Below, piece by piece: positions 57,001 through 58,682 of a DNA stretch of 64,000 bases. A program made the translations under genes and the position numbers. The DNA is taken from contig NW_022145610.1 in NCBI RefSeq assembly GCF_000002235.5, forward strand, positions 34,621,807-34,685,806, given 5' to 3'. Within the stretch, counting starts at the first letter, position 1. The number at the start of each line of letters is the position of its first letter. The notes under the pieces were generated by a model. That model saw only the letters and a program-made list of their open reading frames with translations, searched no databases and was not told where the DNA came from. Origin of the DNA: Strongylocentrotus purpuratus (Eukaryota > Echinodermata > Echinoidea > Camarodonta > Strongylocentrotidae).

Positions 57001-58682
57001 TAATATGTTTGGACTTAGTAAACTTAAACTTGTGTTTTTTTTAACATTAATGATAGGTCATGAATTGCAAAGTGAGATATTATGTAACCTAGTTAACATA
57101 AAACTGAACCTAATTTATCACCCCAAATTGTGTTTTGAAAATGTTTGTACACGATTTTGAATAGCACTGTGAGGGTTAAATAATTATAATCGTCACACAT
57201 GATTAATATTATGGGTCATAAAGATATAAGATTAAGAGACTTATCTTGATGAGAACAAATGGTATATGAAATAATAAAGCTCTTGATTCTTAAGATGACT
57301 ATGCTTGTTTTCTTGTATATACAGATAGTGAAGTGAGCGACAAGAGAAACAAGGTGTCTTACGTTCTCATCAATCCAAGCTTCGAAACCAAACTGGAAGT
57401 GGATGACATTATGTAAGTAGACCCTAGCTTACTCTTAAAGTGACTAGGTAACATTGCCTCAGATTCTGAAACAAAATCCTGGATTTAGCTCATGCTGCAA
57501 TCATAATTATAAACCTTTAGGTCAGTCAGGAATCCCATGACTTCTACAAGCTTGTCTGATTATCAAGATATTTATGAGTGGAAATCTTTTTTTCATTTTC
57601 CTAACAGTTTTTATAACACTATAGTCTATTGGGGAAAATGAGTATGGTAGAACCGGTCACTCAAAGATTTTTACTTTTTTCAGGCACTTCATGATCATTT
57701 TGAAGCGCGATTTCTTTTAGGGCTTCAATATTACACCATATCACAGACACTGATAACACATAGGGCCTTACATCTCAGATTTAACATTGTTAAACGATGC
57801 CTTAAAACATGATAATCTCTTTGGAAAACACTGATCCTTCCTTCAGGTAGGATGTAGAAAGAAAATTCTGTTTTCTCAGCAATCCAGTTTAAACTTTGAA
57901 ACCAAAATGAAGGTAGATGACATGATTTTCAGAAGTACCATCTCTCCATAGAATGTTTTAATAAGAGCTGAAGTGTCTGTCCCTCAAAAAATGCAGGTCC
58001 TGTGTTTTCATTAACTAATTATTTGAAATCCAGTGGTACATATAGTCAATATTGTGTGAGTATTCTGCCTGCTCACATTTAGACTGTTTAGAATGATCAG
58101 CTGAATCTCTGATAGGATGTAAAAATGAAGGCCCTTTGTTCTCATCGATTCCAAATTTTAACTCTGAGCTTGAATTAGTTAATGACTTTTGTTCCATTCA
58201 ACATTTCTGTGGATGGTATCCACTTTACGATATATGTCAGACAAACCTCAGACAGACTTTTGAATGATCAAATGTATGTGATGAATACAATTACAGCTTA
58301 TATTTTATTTTATAAACTATGTACAGTCAAACCTGCTTTAGTGACCACCTGTCTACAAGGACCACATTTTTGGTTTCCCTTGAAAATGGTTTCTCATTGA
58401 GACATGTTCTTAAGGAACCTGTCTACAAAGGCCACTTTTTGTGTTTCCCTTTGGCGGTCGCTATAGACAGGTTTGGCTGAATATTAGTAATCTGCAAGTC
58501 TTTAATTTGAATAAACTTTCTCTCTTCTTAGTTTCATCATCCGCCCAGCCGGTGGTCCCAAGACGCCCTCCCCCATGCCTCCAAGGAGGAAGTTCAGCAG
58601 CAGGAGGGTCAAACCAAAGAATACTCAACCCAAGACCCAGTTCCAAGAACCCACAGGGTCCAACGTGGACACCAAACTATAG
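2263..58682 (+). CDS. KCNT: Slo2-type potassium channel gene, 28 exons, 5' end missing
   Basis: Pore-forming subunit of a large-conductance K+ channel of the Slo2 (Slack/Slick, KCNT1/2) family, a plasma-membrane tetramer gated by intracellular ions. The joined exons give 1182 residues plus a stop. Visible landmarks: [15 protein letters not shown] (10-25), the S1 segment (28-46), [16 protein letters not shown] (S4 region, about 160-175), filter TVGYGD (246-251), [14 protein letters not shown] at the start of RCK1, LNPGPRHI (about 537-544), [17 protein letters not shown] in RCK2, and [12 protein letters not shown] in exon 25. Full-length Slack is about 1200 residues, so only the N terminus is missing; the first exon begins inside a codon. 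All introns are GT-AG and all phases fit. No S4 arginine ladder is seen, as expected for Slo2. KCNT1 versus KCNT2 cannot be chosen; a pre-duplication invertebrate Slo2 is the natural reading. Confidence 0.96.
3710..3809 (+). CDS. KCNT: KCNT exon 2 (S1)
   Basis: Residues 27-59: [20 protein letters not shown] and onwards, the S1 helix and start of the S1-S2 loop, nearly identical in pattern to vertebrate [19 protein letters not shown]. Acceptor GATAG at 3709, donor GGTAAG at 3809/3810. The exon ends TG, completed to Cys by exon 3. Confidence 0.95.
3901..3958. repeat. Short palindrome family, 58 bp copy
   Basis: TTGGAGCCAGAGGGCATTAA at the left and its imperfect complement ending TGCTCCAA at the right. 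This is the best-bounded copy of a dispersed 55-65 bp hairpin (consensus end GAGCCAGAAGGGCATTAACT). Confidence 0.6.
4011..4540 (-). mobile_element. L2-like LINE, 5'-truncated 3' fragment
   Basis: Reading the minus strand gives [35 protein letters not shown] and later [33 protein letters not shown], the C-terminal end of an L2/CR1-type reverse transcriptase. The 3' tail reads GGCGCTATATCAAAT and ends in ATTGG repeats (4011-4030 on the + strand). At least one in-frame stop follows LVCRP, so the fragment is dead. Other small palindrome pieces flank it on both sides. Confidence 0.75.
5469..5750 (+). mobile_element. Two tandem tRNA-derived SINE heads
   Basis: Two degenerate tRNA-like modules each followed by the same body (ACATTTGCCACTC...). 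B-box-like GGGTTCAAATCTC at about 5512 and AGGATTCAAATCCC at about 5641. The body resembles the better copies at 29788 and 30687. Confidence 0.55.
6338..6402. repeat. Short palindrome family, second full copy
   Basis: Left end GAACCAGTAGGGTGTTAAG, right end GAGTTAATGCCCTTCTGGCT. Same family as the copy at 3901-3958. Confidence 0.6.
6786..6959. mobile_element. MITE with CAGTCAAACCTG ends, copy 1
   Basis: Begins CAGTCAAACCTGTCTATAGC and ends CTAAAGCAGGTTTGACTC. Built of repeated 'GTAGACAGGTGGTC'-like blocks. It is inverted relative to the copy at 58324-58480. A TA flank suggests a Tc1/mariner-type non-autonomous element; superfamily is inference. Confidence 0.65.
6961..7044. mobile_element. 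80-bp MITE family (TTAACCC ends), copy 1
   Basis: Starts TTAACCCAATGGCTGCTGAA and ends GTCAAGGTGTTAAC; contains ACACAGGGACCACTTG. One of six copies in the window. Confidence 0.6.
7461..7520 (+). CDS. KCNT: KCNT exon 3 (S1-S2 loop)
   Basis: Short 60-nt exon: [20 protein letters not shown]. It matches the CWGCPKQ region of the vertebrate S1-S2 extracellular loop, including the paired cysteines; NDT is a possible N-glycosylation site. Acceptor TTTTCAG, donor GTAAGC; phase 2 to phase 2. Confidence 0.9.
7849..8130. repeat. Two-copy tandem duplication, about 140 bp unit
   Basis: CCTCAAAGTTTTAAAACCAC recurs as CCTCAAAGTTTAAAACCACA about 140 bp later, and both copies carry CCAGCTCAGGTAA / CCAGATCAGGTAA and GTAAT..TTTG.AAGAGCC. 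A moderately old local duplication. Confidence 0.6.
8314..10423 (-). mobile_element. Non-autonomous Helitron, 2.1 kb
   Basis: On the minus strand the element starts TCTATATTACTAATACGCAA (5' end at 10423, preceded by A) and ends with a hairpin CCCGTGGATTTTCCACGGG (8323-8341) followed by TCCTGCTAG and a flanking T. These are the classical Helitron marks: 5' TC, 3' hairpin plus CTRR, insertion between A and T. No Rep/helicase frame is seen. Inside are a direct duplication (about 8530-8670 and 9660-9800), a repeated block with TACAAAGC..ATCCTATAG..AGA (about 9876 and 10000), a C13 run near 9210 and a strongly GC-rich block at 10120-10400. Confidence 0.85.
10561..10599 (+). CDS. KCNT: KCNT exon 4 (39-nt micro-exon, tandem acceptor)
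   Basis: Residues [13 protein letters not shown] plus a split Trp. It is accepted because both flanking phases fit and it supplies the Trp seen as INW in vertebrates. The acceptor is a CAGCAG tandem (AG at 10560 or 10563), so one Ser codon may be optional. Donor GTAAGT at 10600. A 16.7 kb intron follows. Confidence 0.85.
10661..10847. mobile_element. 190-bp MITE, copy 1
   Basis: Reads ...GCCTATCTGCACTAGTTTGG... to ...AAGTAGTGCAGTGGGGCATT. The reverse complement of the copy at 33709-33909, to which it aligns along its whole length; ends resemble TTTAAAGC...GCTTTAAA. Confidence 0.7.
11555..12172. repeat. 62-bp hairpin minisatellite, about 10 units
   Basis: Unit: AGCTTGTCAAGTAGAGATGA, ATGTATGATAAATGATTTTC, ATTCTCTACATTTTATAACT, TT. 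Each unit has a weak internal inverted repeat (GTAGAGATGAA against TTCATTCTCTAC). In the first seven units CATTCTCTAC/CATTCTCCAC alternates with CATTCAATAC, giving a 124-bp higher-order repeat; later units lose the alternation. Confidence 0.9.
12438..12925. mobile_element. TTAA-flanked foldback MITE, 488 bp
   Basis: Bounded by TTAA at 12438-12441 and 12922-12925. Outer arms match (AAAGGTCAATCCAACCCAT against the complement of CCTCCATAG..TTAAATTTCCC) and inner arms are tighter: AAGCAAATAACTACC at 12625 against GGTGATTATTTGCTT ending 12794, and GACAAACTATCACTTCC against GGAAGTGATAGTTTG. No coding frame. A lone end of the same family (TTTAAAGGGCAAGTCCTACC) is at about 31575. Confidence 0.7.
13802..14011. 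repeat. GA/CT microsatellite inside a hairpin
   Basis: CATTCATTCTGTGTTAAAGA at the left and TCTTTAACACAGAATGAATG at the right are exact complements. They enclose a GA-rich tract (to 13931), a 30-bp spacer, and a CT tract (13963-13992). The open frames here are GA/CT translation and not genes. Confidence 0.8.
14248..14571. mobile_element. MITE with ACATCAGGGGGTGTTTCAC ends
   Basis: Left ACATCAGGGGGTGTTTCACA, right TGTGAAACACCCCCCTGATG. Inner arms (CTCTAAGTTGGACTT / AAGTCCAACTTAGAG) also pair. 324 bp, no coding frame. The core GTTTCACAAAG resembles widespread non-autonomous hAT/mariner-type repeats. Confidence 0.75.
15030..15185 (-). mobile_element. LINE/SINE 3' tail, minus strand
   Basis: On the minus strand: AAATAAACGAACTTGGACTT then GAACTTAAACTTG, a tail typical of CR1/L2-type retroposons, preceded by A-rich sequence. 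Short and truncated. Confidence 0.5.
16090..17445. repeat. Three diverged copies of one block
   Basis: Blocks near 16108-16262, 16727-16912 and 17318-17445 share TTCAGGCT.TGTGGTTT, GTGAGAA.GC.TGTTAGTGTT, CATAGGT.A.G.GAGG, and GCAACAAGT, in the same order. About 600 bp apart. No name can be given. Confidence 0.55.
17485..17564. mobile_element. 80-bp MITE family, copy 2
   Basis: TTAACCCAATGATCACTGCA to GGGCAAAGGATTAAC. Confidence 0.55.
17697..18405. mobile_element. Non-autonomous hAT-like element, 709 bp
   Basis: Ends CAGGCCTTCTCAACT and its complement AGTTGAGAAGGCCTG. Flanked by 8-bp copies TCTTATAG and TCTGATAG (one mismatch). No transposase; contains a GC-rich patch near 18340-18395 and a T20 run near 18303. 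Confidence 0.8.
19242..21657. mobile_element. 2.4-kb TIR DNA transposon, non-autonomous
   Basis: Ends CAGGGTTCTTGTTAAT (19242) and exact complement ATTAACAAGAACCCTG (to 21657). Flanked by AATGTA on both sides. Internal repeats at the ends: CCGGCAACCGGCTATT with GTAGCCGGCTGTAAGCCTC at the left, AGTAGCCTCCTGTAA at the right. No long open frame. The six-base duplication does not settle the superfamily (hAT usually makes eight). It contains what look like two right ends of another family (CGGTTAAACGGTTTGACTCA near 20583 and CAGTTAACCGTTTTTGCCCA near 21226). Confidence 0.75.
21886..21955. repeat. CT microsatellite
   Basis: Interrupted CT/CCT tract inside AT-rich intron. A short palindrome ACACATACGTC / GACGTATGTGT follows at 21975-22034. 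Confidence 0.85.
22231..22891. repeat. 52-bp minisatellite merging into CT-rich tract
   Basis: About nine units of CTTATGTTATTCTTTGTTTT, TATCATTCTATCACTTTCTC, TTTCTGTCTTTC (22231-22699), then an irregular CT tract to 22891. Because 52 is not a multiple of three, all three frames are open and encode the same rotated peptide, so none of the 158-193 residue frames is a gene. Confidence 0.9.
24378..24465. repeat. 22-bp tandem repeat, about 4-5 units
   Basis: CAACTTTAAAGCCCAATTAC + CC repeated nearly perfectly, with a degenerate first unit. Confidence 0.85.
24650..25345. repeat. Tandem duplication interrupted by a retroposon tail
   Basis: AACAGATTGTAAGCAAACCAG... and AATAGATTGTAATCAATCCAG..., and CAGGGCTTAGCTTATAG with flanks, occur twice. 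The first copy is split by 24765-24950, whose minus strand reads AAATAAATAAAATTGAAATT, a LINE 3' tail. So the duplication predates the retroposon. Confidence 0.6.
25331..25368. repeat. CT then ATT microsatellite
   Basis: CTCTCTCT runs into ATTATTATTATTATG. Confidence 0.8.
25708..25735. repeat. Poly-T run
   Basis: Uninterrupted T run of over 25. A C/A homopolymer junction of similar kind is at 26627-26665. Confidence 0.85.
25740..27300. other. Intron sequence before exon 5, no gene
   Basis: AT-rich, with C13/A25 homopolymers at 26627-26665 and a short GA run at 27099-27112. Nothing coding recognised. Confidence 0.4.
27316..27424 (+). CDS. KCNT: KCNT exon 5 (S2)
   Basis: Residues 93-129: [20 protein letters not shown] then a hydrophobic run ending QHK. 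This corresponds to vertebrate [20 protein letters not shown] (S2). Acceptor TCATAG, donor GTCAGT, ends in phase 0. Confidence 0.94.
27779..27853 (+). CDS. KCNT: KCNT exon 6 (S3)
   Basis: Residues 130-154: [20 protein letters not shown] then PFIVT. It matches [20 protein letters not shown] of mammals, the S3 helix. Acceptor TTACAG, donor GTAAGT, both phase 0. Confidence 0.94.
28303..28386 (+). CDS. KCNT: KCNT exon 7 (S4 region)
   Basis: Residues 155-182: [20 protein letters not shown] then KYLLENLF. This is the Slo2 S4 segment, with a single arginine instead of a voltage-sensor ladder. Acceptor TTACAG, donor TTTGTAAGT; phase 0 at both ends. Confidence 0.95.
28973..29116. mobile_element. 144-bp near-perfect palindrome
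   Basis: AATACTGACTGGCTTAACTT at the left and AAGTTAAGCCAGGCAGTATT at the right; arms of about 62 bp include TTCGGTAGATACCACATATA and two ATTGCCC motifs. Only a few mismatches. Probably a foldback MITE; the open frame that crosses it is incidental. Confidence 0.75.
29538..29700. repeat. CT microsatellite with an 80-bp internal repeat
   Basis: Two near-identical 80-bp segments built of CT with TAACTCTCTCTATCTATC interruptions, showing local duplication of a long block rather than slippage alone. Confidence 0.85.
29788..29990 (+). mobile_element. tRNA-derived SINE
   Basis: Head GGTGTCGTGGTATAGTGGTT (A box) and GAGGGTTCAATTCCCCG (B box), then the body CATCCTTTGGCAAGACATTA and CCACTCTCCACCCAGGTGTA. 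The tRNA-like head lacks a clean cloverleaf, so this is a SINE and not a tRNA gene. Confidence 0.75.
30687..31055 (+). mobile_element. Fuller tRNA-derived SINE, about 370 bp
   Basis: Head with TCATGGGTTTGATCCCTG (B box), body GTCCTTTGGCAAGCCATTAA and GGGGACCTGGTAGGA, tail TGATTGAATCCGATGACCAG and GTAAGTATTTAGAGATGGTA ending in ATTATTATCATT. Same family as 29788 and the tail at 58900. Confidence 0.75.
31201..31295 (+). CDS. KCNT: KCNT exon 8 (S4-S5 linker, S5)
   Basis: Residues 183-213: [20 protein letters not shown] then [11 protein letters not shown]. It matches [20 protein letters not shown] of Slack. Acceptor TTTTCAG, donor GTAAGC. Ends TG, completed to Cys by exon 9. Confidence 0.94.
31959..32148 (+). 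CDS. KCNT: KCNT exon 9 (pore and S6)
   Basis: Residues 214-277. Contains [10 protein letters not shown], then [15 protein letters not shown] with the K+ selectivity filter TVGYGD encoded at 32053-32070, then [20 protein letters not shown] (S6) and IQ. The turret is two residues different in spacing from mammals. Acceptor GCCAG, donor GTCAGA. Confidence 0.97.
32692..32856 (+). CDS. KCNT: KCNT exon 10 (RCK1 start)
   Basis: Residues 278-332: [20 protein letters not shown] then [12 protein letters not shown] and [13 protein letters not shown]. This is the S6-RCK1 linker and first beta-alpha unit of the RCK1 gating-ring domain. Acceptor CTACAG, donor GTATGT; phase 0. Confidence 0.96.
33303..33490 (-). 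repeat. Probable retroposon 3' fragment
   Basis: GGTGCTTATAAAGCACTTAC and CGAAGTCTCTAAGGGCTACA; read on the minus strand this ends in an A/T-rich tail with GCTTTATAAGCACC. Related 'TATAGCGC' pieces occur at 52960-53010 and 53240-53310. Family not certain. Confidence 0.4.
33539..33675 (+). CDS. KCNT: KCNT exon 11 (RCK1)
   Basis: Residues 333-377: [20 protein letters not shown], then [20 protein letters not shown]. Matches YYVVILCPTEMD and [20 protein letters not shown] of Slack. Donor GTATTT at 33676 is weaker than most; a 200-bp repeat begins only 33 bp beyond it. Confidence 0.95.
33709..33909. mobile_element. 190-bp MITE, copy 2, inverted
   Basis: TTTTAAAGCGGGACTGCACT to GCAAACAGGCTTTAAAA. 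Shares GAGAGCTGA, GATAGCCACC, GGCCAAACTAGTGCA with copy 1 in reverse. Begins 33 bp after exon 11. Confidence 0.7.
35193..35655. repeat. Two-copy tandem repeat, about 240 bp unit
   Basis: GGAGATAATCTTTTGGTCTG, AGGATAATTTTTCAG, TTTATACAAGTATGCCT and TTAAATGTTGCAACTTA each occur twice in the same order. Confidence 0.65.
36044..36120. repeat. GA microsatellite
   Basis: Interrupted GA tract. The minus-strand open frames crossing it are composition artefacts. Just upstream (35672-35760) a minus-strand LINE-type tail may be present. Confidence 0.8.
36319..36382 (+). CDS. KCNT: KCNT exon 12 (RCK1)
   Basis: Residues 378-399: [20 protein letters not shown] then EA. Matches [20 protein letters not shown] of Slack. 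Acceptor TTTACAG, donor GTAAGT. Short exon between introns of about 2.6 and 6.0 kb. Confidence 0.94.
37101..37180. mobile_element. 80-bp MITE family, copy 3
   Basis: TTAACCCCTTGACTACTGAA to GTAGGCAATGGGTTTA. Confidence 0.6.
37562..37641. mobile_element. 80-bp MITE family, copy 4
   Basis: TAAAACCATTGACTACTGGA to TGTAGCAAATAGATTAA, same intron as copy 3 and same orientation. Confidence 0.55.
38990..40150. repeat. Decayed tandem array
   Basis: Diverged units share ATCTGCATCCCTAACC / ATCTACATCCTTAAACC / TTTGCATCTCTAACC, followed by GATTACCAAAGC-like words and AGTCAGGTG..TTCA. Units are spaced by a few hundred bases. Too decayed for an exact unit length. Confidence 0.45.
40190..40500. repeat. 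32-bp minisatellite, 9-10 units
   Basis: Unit AACCTTATGTATCCATTCAA + GGCCACAGTTAT with a few variants (GGCCAC / GACCAC / GACCAT). Confidence 0.92.
41985..42065 (-). mobile_element. Possible retroelement 3' end remnant
   Basis: Minus strand reads GCCTCACAAGCCGAAAGCTT, GTAATAAACTTGTAAAGTAC and onward, in the style of Penelope-like or related retroposon termini. Very short; family uncertain. Confidence 0.3.
42258..42312. repeat. Short palindrome family, third full copy
   Basis: Left CAGAGCCTGAAGGGTCAAAG, right ACTCCCTTCTGGCTCCAGAG. It lies 41 bp before exon 13, the closest copy to a splice acceptor. Confidence 0.55.
42354..42462 (+). CDS. KCNT: KCNT exon 13 (RCK1)
   Basis: Residues 400-435: [20 protein letters not shown] then [16 protein letters not shown]. 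Very close to [20 protein letters not shown] and LKPENKFHVKFA of Slack. Acceptor TTGTAG, donor GTAGGT; ends in phase 1. Confidence 0.96.
42609..42933. mobile_element. 325-bp TIR MITE
   Basis: Left AGGCCTGTTTTCATCAGCTC, right complement of AGGCCTGTCCTCATCAGCTT; arms extend through GCCAAATAACC..GCTATTT. Target duplication not clear. Confidence 0.7.
43430..43512. repeat. CT microsatellite at exon 14 acceptor
   Basis: CT tract ending about 15 bp before the exon 14 acceptor; it supplies the polypyrimidine tract. Confidence 0.85.
43527..43635 (+). CDS. KCNT: KCNT exon 14 (RCK1)
   Basis: Residues 436-471: [20 protein letters not shown] then [16 protein letters not shown]. Matches [20 protein letters not shown] of Slack. 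The acceptor ATTCAG is preceded by a CT microsatellite at 43430-43510 that doubles as the polypyrimidine tract. Donor GTAAGT. Confidence 0.95.
43683..43768. mobile_element. MITE with CAGTCAAACCTG ends, short copy 2
   Basis: AAGTCAAACCTGCTTTAGTG at the left, GACAGGTTTGACTG at the right, 86 bp. It starts 48 bp after exon 14 and abuts the 5'-truncated end of the LINE at 43770. Confidence 0.65.
43770..45799 (+). mobile_element. CR1/L2-type LINE, 5'-truncated, open RT frame
   Basis: From about 43771 the frame reads ...[20 protein letters not shown] and continues open to the stop at 45385. Reverse transcriptase motifs in order: [96 protein letters not shown] with the catalytic YADD, and a C-terminal FKRKLKEYL. 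The endonuclease and any first frame are missing. The 3' UTR ends in AATC repeats (45781-45799). Same strand as the host gene, in the intron between exons 14 and 15. Confidence 0.88.
43801..45387 (+). CDS. LINE reverse transcriptase (ORF2 C-terminal part)
   Basis: RNA-dependent DNA polymerase used for target-primed reverse transcription. About 528 residues remain, with palm-domain motifs A ([13 protein letters not shown]), B ([10 protein letters not shown]) and C (YADD) intact and no internal stop. True start is lost with the 5' truncation, so any start codon chosen inside is arbitrary. The lack of stops suggests a fairly recent insertion. Closest in style to CR1/L2 (jockey superfamily). Confidence 0.85.
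   Translation, partial: FELLPISEQFVFKELRKLNVSKSTGLDLIPAKFLKDGAKVLFKPLSYLMNLSILTSTFPEDMKIAKVTPLYKKKDKTDVSNYRPISVLSVASKILEKSVCVQIERYFKENDIIYEFQSGFRHDYSTETCLIHLTDYLRRETSQGRFVGMVLLDLQKAFDTVNHCVLLKKLQLMGFDKASLDWFRSYLSNRHQVVAIHDIRSKLMPITCGVPQGSILGPILFSSYINDMCICIKDFKLLLYADDSVLLYSNPDPKYVEEKLSEQLSTCVDWMTDNKLSLHLGKTESILFCSKSSSKKSFEFKVTHNNQAIKRKESVKYLGIELASAISFSSLVESVVKKANSRLKFLYRYQSCMDLKARRTLCFALIQCLFDYANPAWYSNINKSDQKKLKIIQNKMVRFINCSGPRTHVGYSELSKAGFLEVDQRSKQLVLHHVHKIYHTRSNHYIRSNFDLVTDVHDYNTRNRRFNFNLPERVGSIGNSFYYNAIKHWNSLPNGVKEIGNYDHFKRKLKEYLILDSQTREVNDMLYD
46282..46361. mobile_element. 80-bp MITE family, copy 5
   Basis: TTAACCCACTGACTACTGAG to AGTAAGCAAAGGGTTAA; the best preserved pair of ends. It ends 29 bp before exon 15. 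Confidence 0.65.
46391..46540 (+). CDS. KCNT: KCNT exon 15 (RCK1)
   Basis: Residues 472-521: [50 protein letters not shown]. Matches [20 protein letters not shown] and FTYAAFHAHKKYG. Acceptor TTCCAG, donor GTAAGT; ends AA, completed to Lys. Confidence 0.96.
47101..47363 (+). CDS. KCNT: KCNT exon 16 (RCK1 end, linker start)
   Basis: Residues 522-609: [52 protein letters not shown], then an acidic low-complexity run and IESAIASVG. The first half aligns with [20 protein letters not shown] of Slack; the second half is the start of the variable RCK1-RCK2 linker. Acceptor TGCCAG, donor GTAAGG. Confidence 0.95.
47804..47947 (+). CDS. KCNT: KCNT exon 17 (Ser-rich linker)
   Basis: Residues 610-657: [20 protein letters not shown] then a Ser/Thr-rich stretch ending [15 protein letters not shown] corresponds to GTVAMDL of Slack; the remainder is disordered-looking. 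Acceptor ATCTAG, donor GTTAGA (unusual +3 T). Phase 1 at both ends, so the exon could be skipped without a frameshift. Confidence 0.88.
48330..48633 (+). CDS. KCNT: KCNT exon 18 (Gly/Asp-rich linker)
   Basis: Residues 658-758: [20 protein letters not shown], a Gly/Asp-rich run, [20 protein letters not shown], then [15 protein letters not shown] matches RRPSIAPVLELADSSA of Slack, a likely basophilic kinase site at RRPS. Acceptor CCTCAG, donor GTAAGT. Confidence 0.93.
49122..49227 (+). CDS. KCNT: KCNT exon 19 (start of RCK2)
   Basis: Residues 759-794: [20 protein letters not shown] then [16 protein letters not shown]. Matches [20 protein letters not shown] and KAPFCCLRLDKG of Slack, including the Cys pair. 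Acceptor TTTCAG, donor GTAAAG. Confidence 0.94.
49518..49871. repeat. Intronic tandem repeat, about 163 bp, 2.2 units
   Basis: ACATCTACATCTCATCTAGA, TATCAATATGTATCAATCAT, AGAGATAT and AACAGG.ACAGCCA recur in order; a third partial copy is at about 49847. Confidence 0.75.
50316..50410 (+). pseudogene. KCNT: Partial upstream copy of KCNT exon 20
   Basis: An acceptor TTTTTTCTTCAG at 50331-50342 is followed by [20 protein letters not shown], against [20 protein letters not shown] in exon 20: 16 of the first 22 residues are identical. Similarity also covers about 25 bp of intron before the acceptor (GCAACCCA + pyrimidines). It then runs into ATCATT repeats. No donor is seen, but the frame stays open for 54 codons and enters exon 20 in frame, so use of this acceptor would give a longer exon rather than a frameshift. 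Confidence 0.85.
50505..50677 (+). CDS. KCNT: KCNT exon 20 (RCK2)
   Basis: Residues 795-851: [40 protein letters not shown], then [10 protein letters not shown]. Matches [20 protein letters not shown] and NPIVLLLDNKPDHHF of Slack, but the sodium-site Asp is Glu850 here. Donor AAAAG/GTGATT. A partial copy of this exon with its own acceptor lies exactly 162 bp upstream. Confidence 0.95.
51035..51106 (+). CDS. KCNT: KCNT exon 21 (RCK2)
   Basis: Residues 852-875: [20 protein letters not shown] then GTIE. Aligns with [20 protein letters not shown] of Slack; the His of the proposed sodium motif is Thr855 here. Acceptor TTTCAG, donor GTATGA. Confidence 0.95.
51240..51630 (-). mobile_element. SINE, minus strand, interrupted
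   Basis: Minus strand: tRNA-like head GGAGGTGCAACGGCTTAGTG and GTAACCGGGAAGTACC (51565-51625), and body GGTAAGGCATTAATCCTCAT, ACCAGGTACGTCCCTCAGAT (51240-51365). Between them a plus-strand LINE tail AATAAACTTGAAACTTGACT (about 51538-51558) is inserted. Confidence 0.5.
52118..52252 (+). CDS. KCNT: KCNT exon 22 (RCK2)
   Basis: Residues 876-920: [45 protein letters not shown]. Matches [20 protein letters not shown] and [19 protein letters not shown] of Slack. Acceptor GTTTAG, donor GTAAGT. Confidence 0.96.
52395..52544. mobile_element. 150-bp MITE with TTTCATAAAA ends
   Basis: CTGGGCCCTATTTCATAAAA at the left, TTTTATGAAATCAGGCTTG at the right; related in its end to the element at 14248. Confidence 0.65.
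52781..52888. repeat. CT microsatellite
   Basis: Interrupted CT/TTCT tract in the intron before exon 23. Confidence 0.85.
53101..53212 (+). CDS. KCNT: KCNT exon 23 (RCK2)
   Basis: Residues 921-958: [38 protein letters not shown]. Almost identical to [20 protein letters not shown] and [17 protein letters not shown] of Slack. Acceptor TTTTAG, donor GTATAT. Confidence 0.96.
53701..53886 (+). CDS. KCNT: KCNT exon 24 (RCK2)
   Basis: Residues 959-1020: [62 protein letters not shown]. Near-identical to [20 protein letters not shown] and LLGLDTTPGSGYLC of Slack. Acceptor TTACAG, donor GTAAGG, then a GGT/GAT repeat within 15 bp and a degraded copy of this exon's 3' half. Confidence 0.97.
53900..54160. 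repeat. GGT/GAT trinucleotide-type VNTR
   Basis: Begins 14 bp after the exon 24 donor. GTGGTGGTGGCGGCGG at the start, then mixed GATGATGGTGGT units to 54160, resumes at 54268-54315 as GATGATGAAGATGATG. Read through from exon 24 it gives Val/Met runs, an artefact. Confidence 0.9.
54159..54259 (+). pseudogene. KCNT: Partial downstream copy of KCNT exon 24
   Basis: [20 protein letters not shown] then [13 protein letters not shown], against [20 protein letters not shown] and [14 protein letters not shown] of exon 24 (53785-53886). The copy starts exactly where the GAT repeat supplies the first codon, ends GTGTGAG-like as CTGTGAG, but the following GT donor is lost (GGATTAA). It covers only the 3' half of the exon and is one base shorter. 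Confidence 0.85.
54403..54531 (+). CDS. KCNT: KCNT exon 25 (RCK2 end)
   Basis: Residues 1021-1063: [43 protein letters not shown]. Matches [20 protein letters not shown] and AEIPIGIYRTESH of Slack. Acceptor TTACAG, donor GTGAGT. Mammals have about 100 extra residues after this point. Confidence 0.95.
56211..56285. mobile_element. 80-bp MITE family, copy 6
   Basis: TTAACCCATTGACTACTGAA to CAGTAGGCAATGTTT. Confidence 0.55.
56821..56941 (+). CDS. KCNT: KCNT exon 26 (C-terminal tail)
   Basis: Residues 1064-1103: [40 protein letters not shown]. Corresponds to [20 protein letters not shown] of Slack. Acceptor ATTAG after a T-rich tract, donor GTCAGT. The intron before it is 2.3 kb. Confidence 0.93.
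57325..57412 (+). CDS. KCNT: KCNT exon 27 (C-terminal tail)
   Basis: Residues 1104-1132: [29 protein letters not shown]. Matches [20 protein letters not shown] of Slack. Acceptor ATACAG, donor GTAAGT. Two decayed copies lie downstream in the same intron. Confidence 0.94.
57844..57927 (+). pseudogene. KCNT: Decayed copy of KCNT exon 27 (first)
   Basis: GCAATCCAGTTTAAACTTTG then AAACCAAAATGAAGGTAGAT, GACATGAT align with the exon 27 part encoding [14 protein letters not shown]. In the matching frame it reads [17 protein letters not shown]. The region before it (GTAGGATGTAGAAAGAAAAT) replaces the exon start, and GT at the donor position is lost. Confidence 0.75.
58111..58185 (+). pseudogene. KCNT: Decayed copy of KCNT exon 27 (second)
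   Basis: AAAAATGAAGGCCCTTTGTT, CTCATCGATTCCAAATTTTA, ACTCTGAGCTTGAATTAGTT, AATGAC align with exon 27, giving [20 protein letters not shown] + ND. Shares GATAGGATGTA(A/G)AAA before the homologous part with the first decayed copy, so the two copies probably arose from each other or together. Confidence 0.65.
58324..58480. mobile_element. MITE with CAGTCAAACCTG ends, copy 3
   Basis: CAGTCAAACCTGCTTTAGTG at the left and GCTATAGACAGGTTTGGCTG at the right, in the last intron 51 bp before exon 28. Confidence 0.65.
58532..58682 (+). CDS. KCNT: KCNT exon 28 (C terminus and stop)
   Basis: Residues 1133-1182 then [59 protein letters not shown] parallels IVYLIRSD of Slack. The last three residues, Thr-Lys-Leu, fit a class I PDZ ligand (S/T-X-hydrophobic). 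Acceptor TTCTTAG. Confidence 0.93.
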
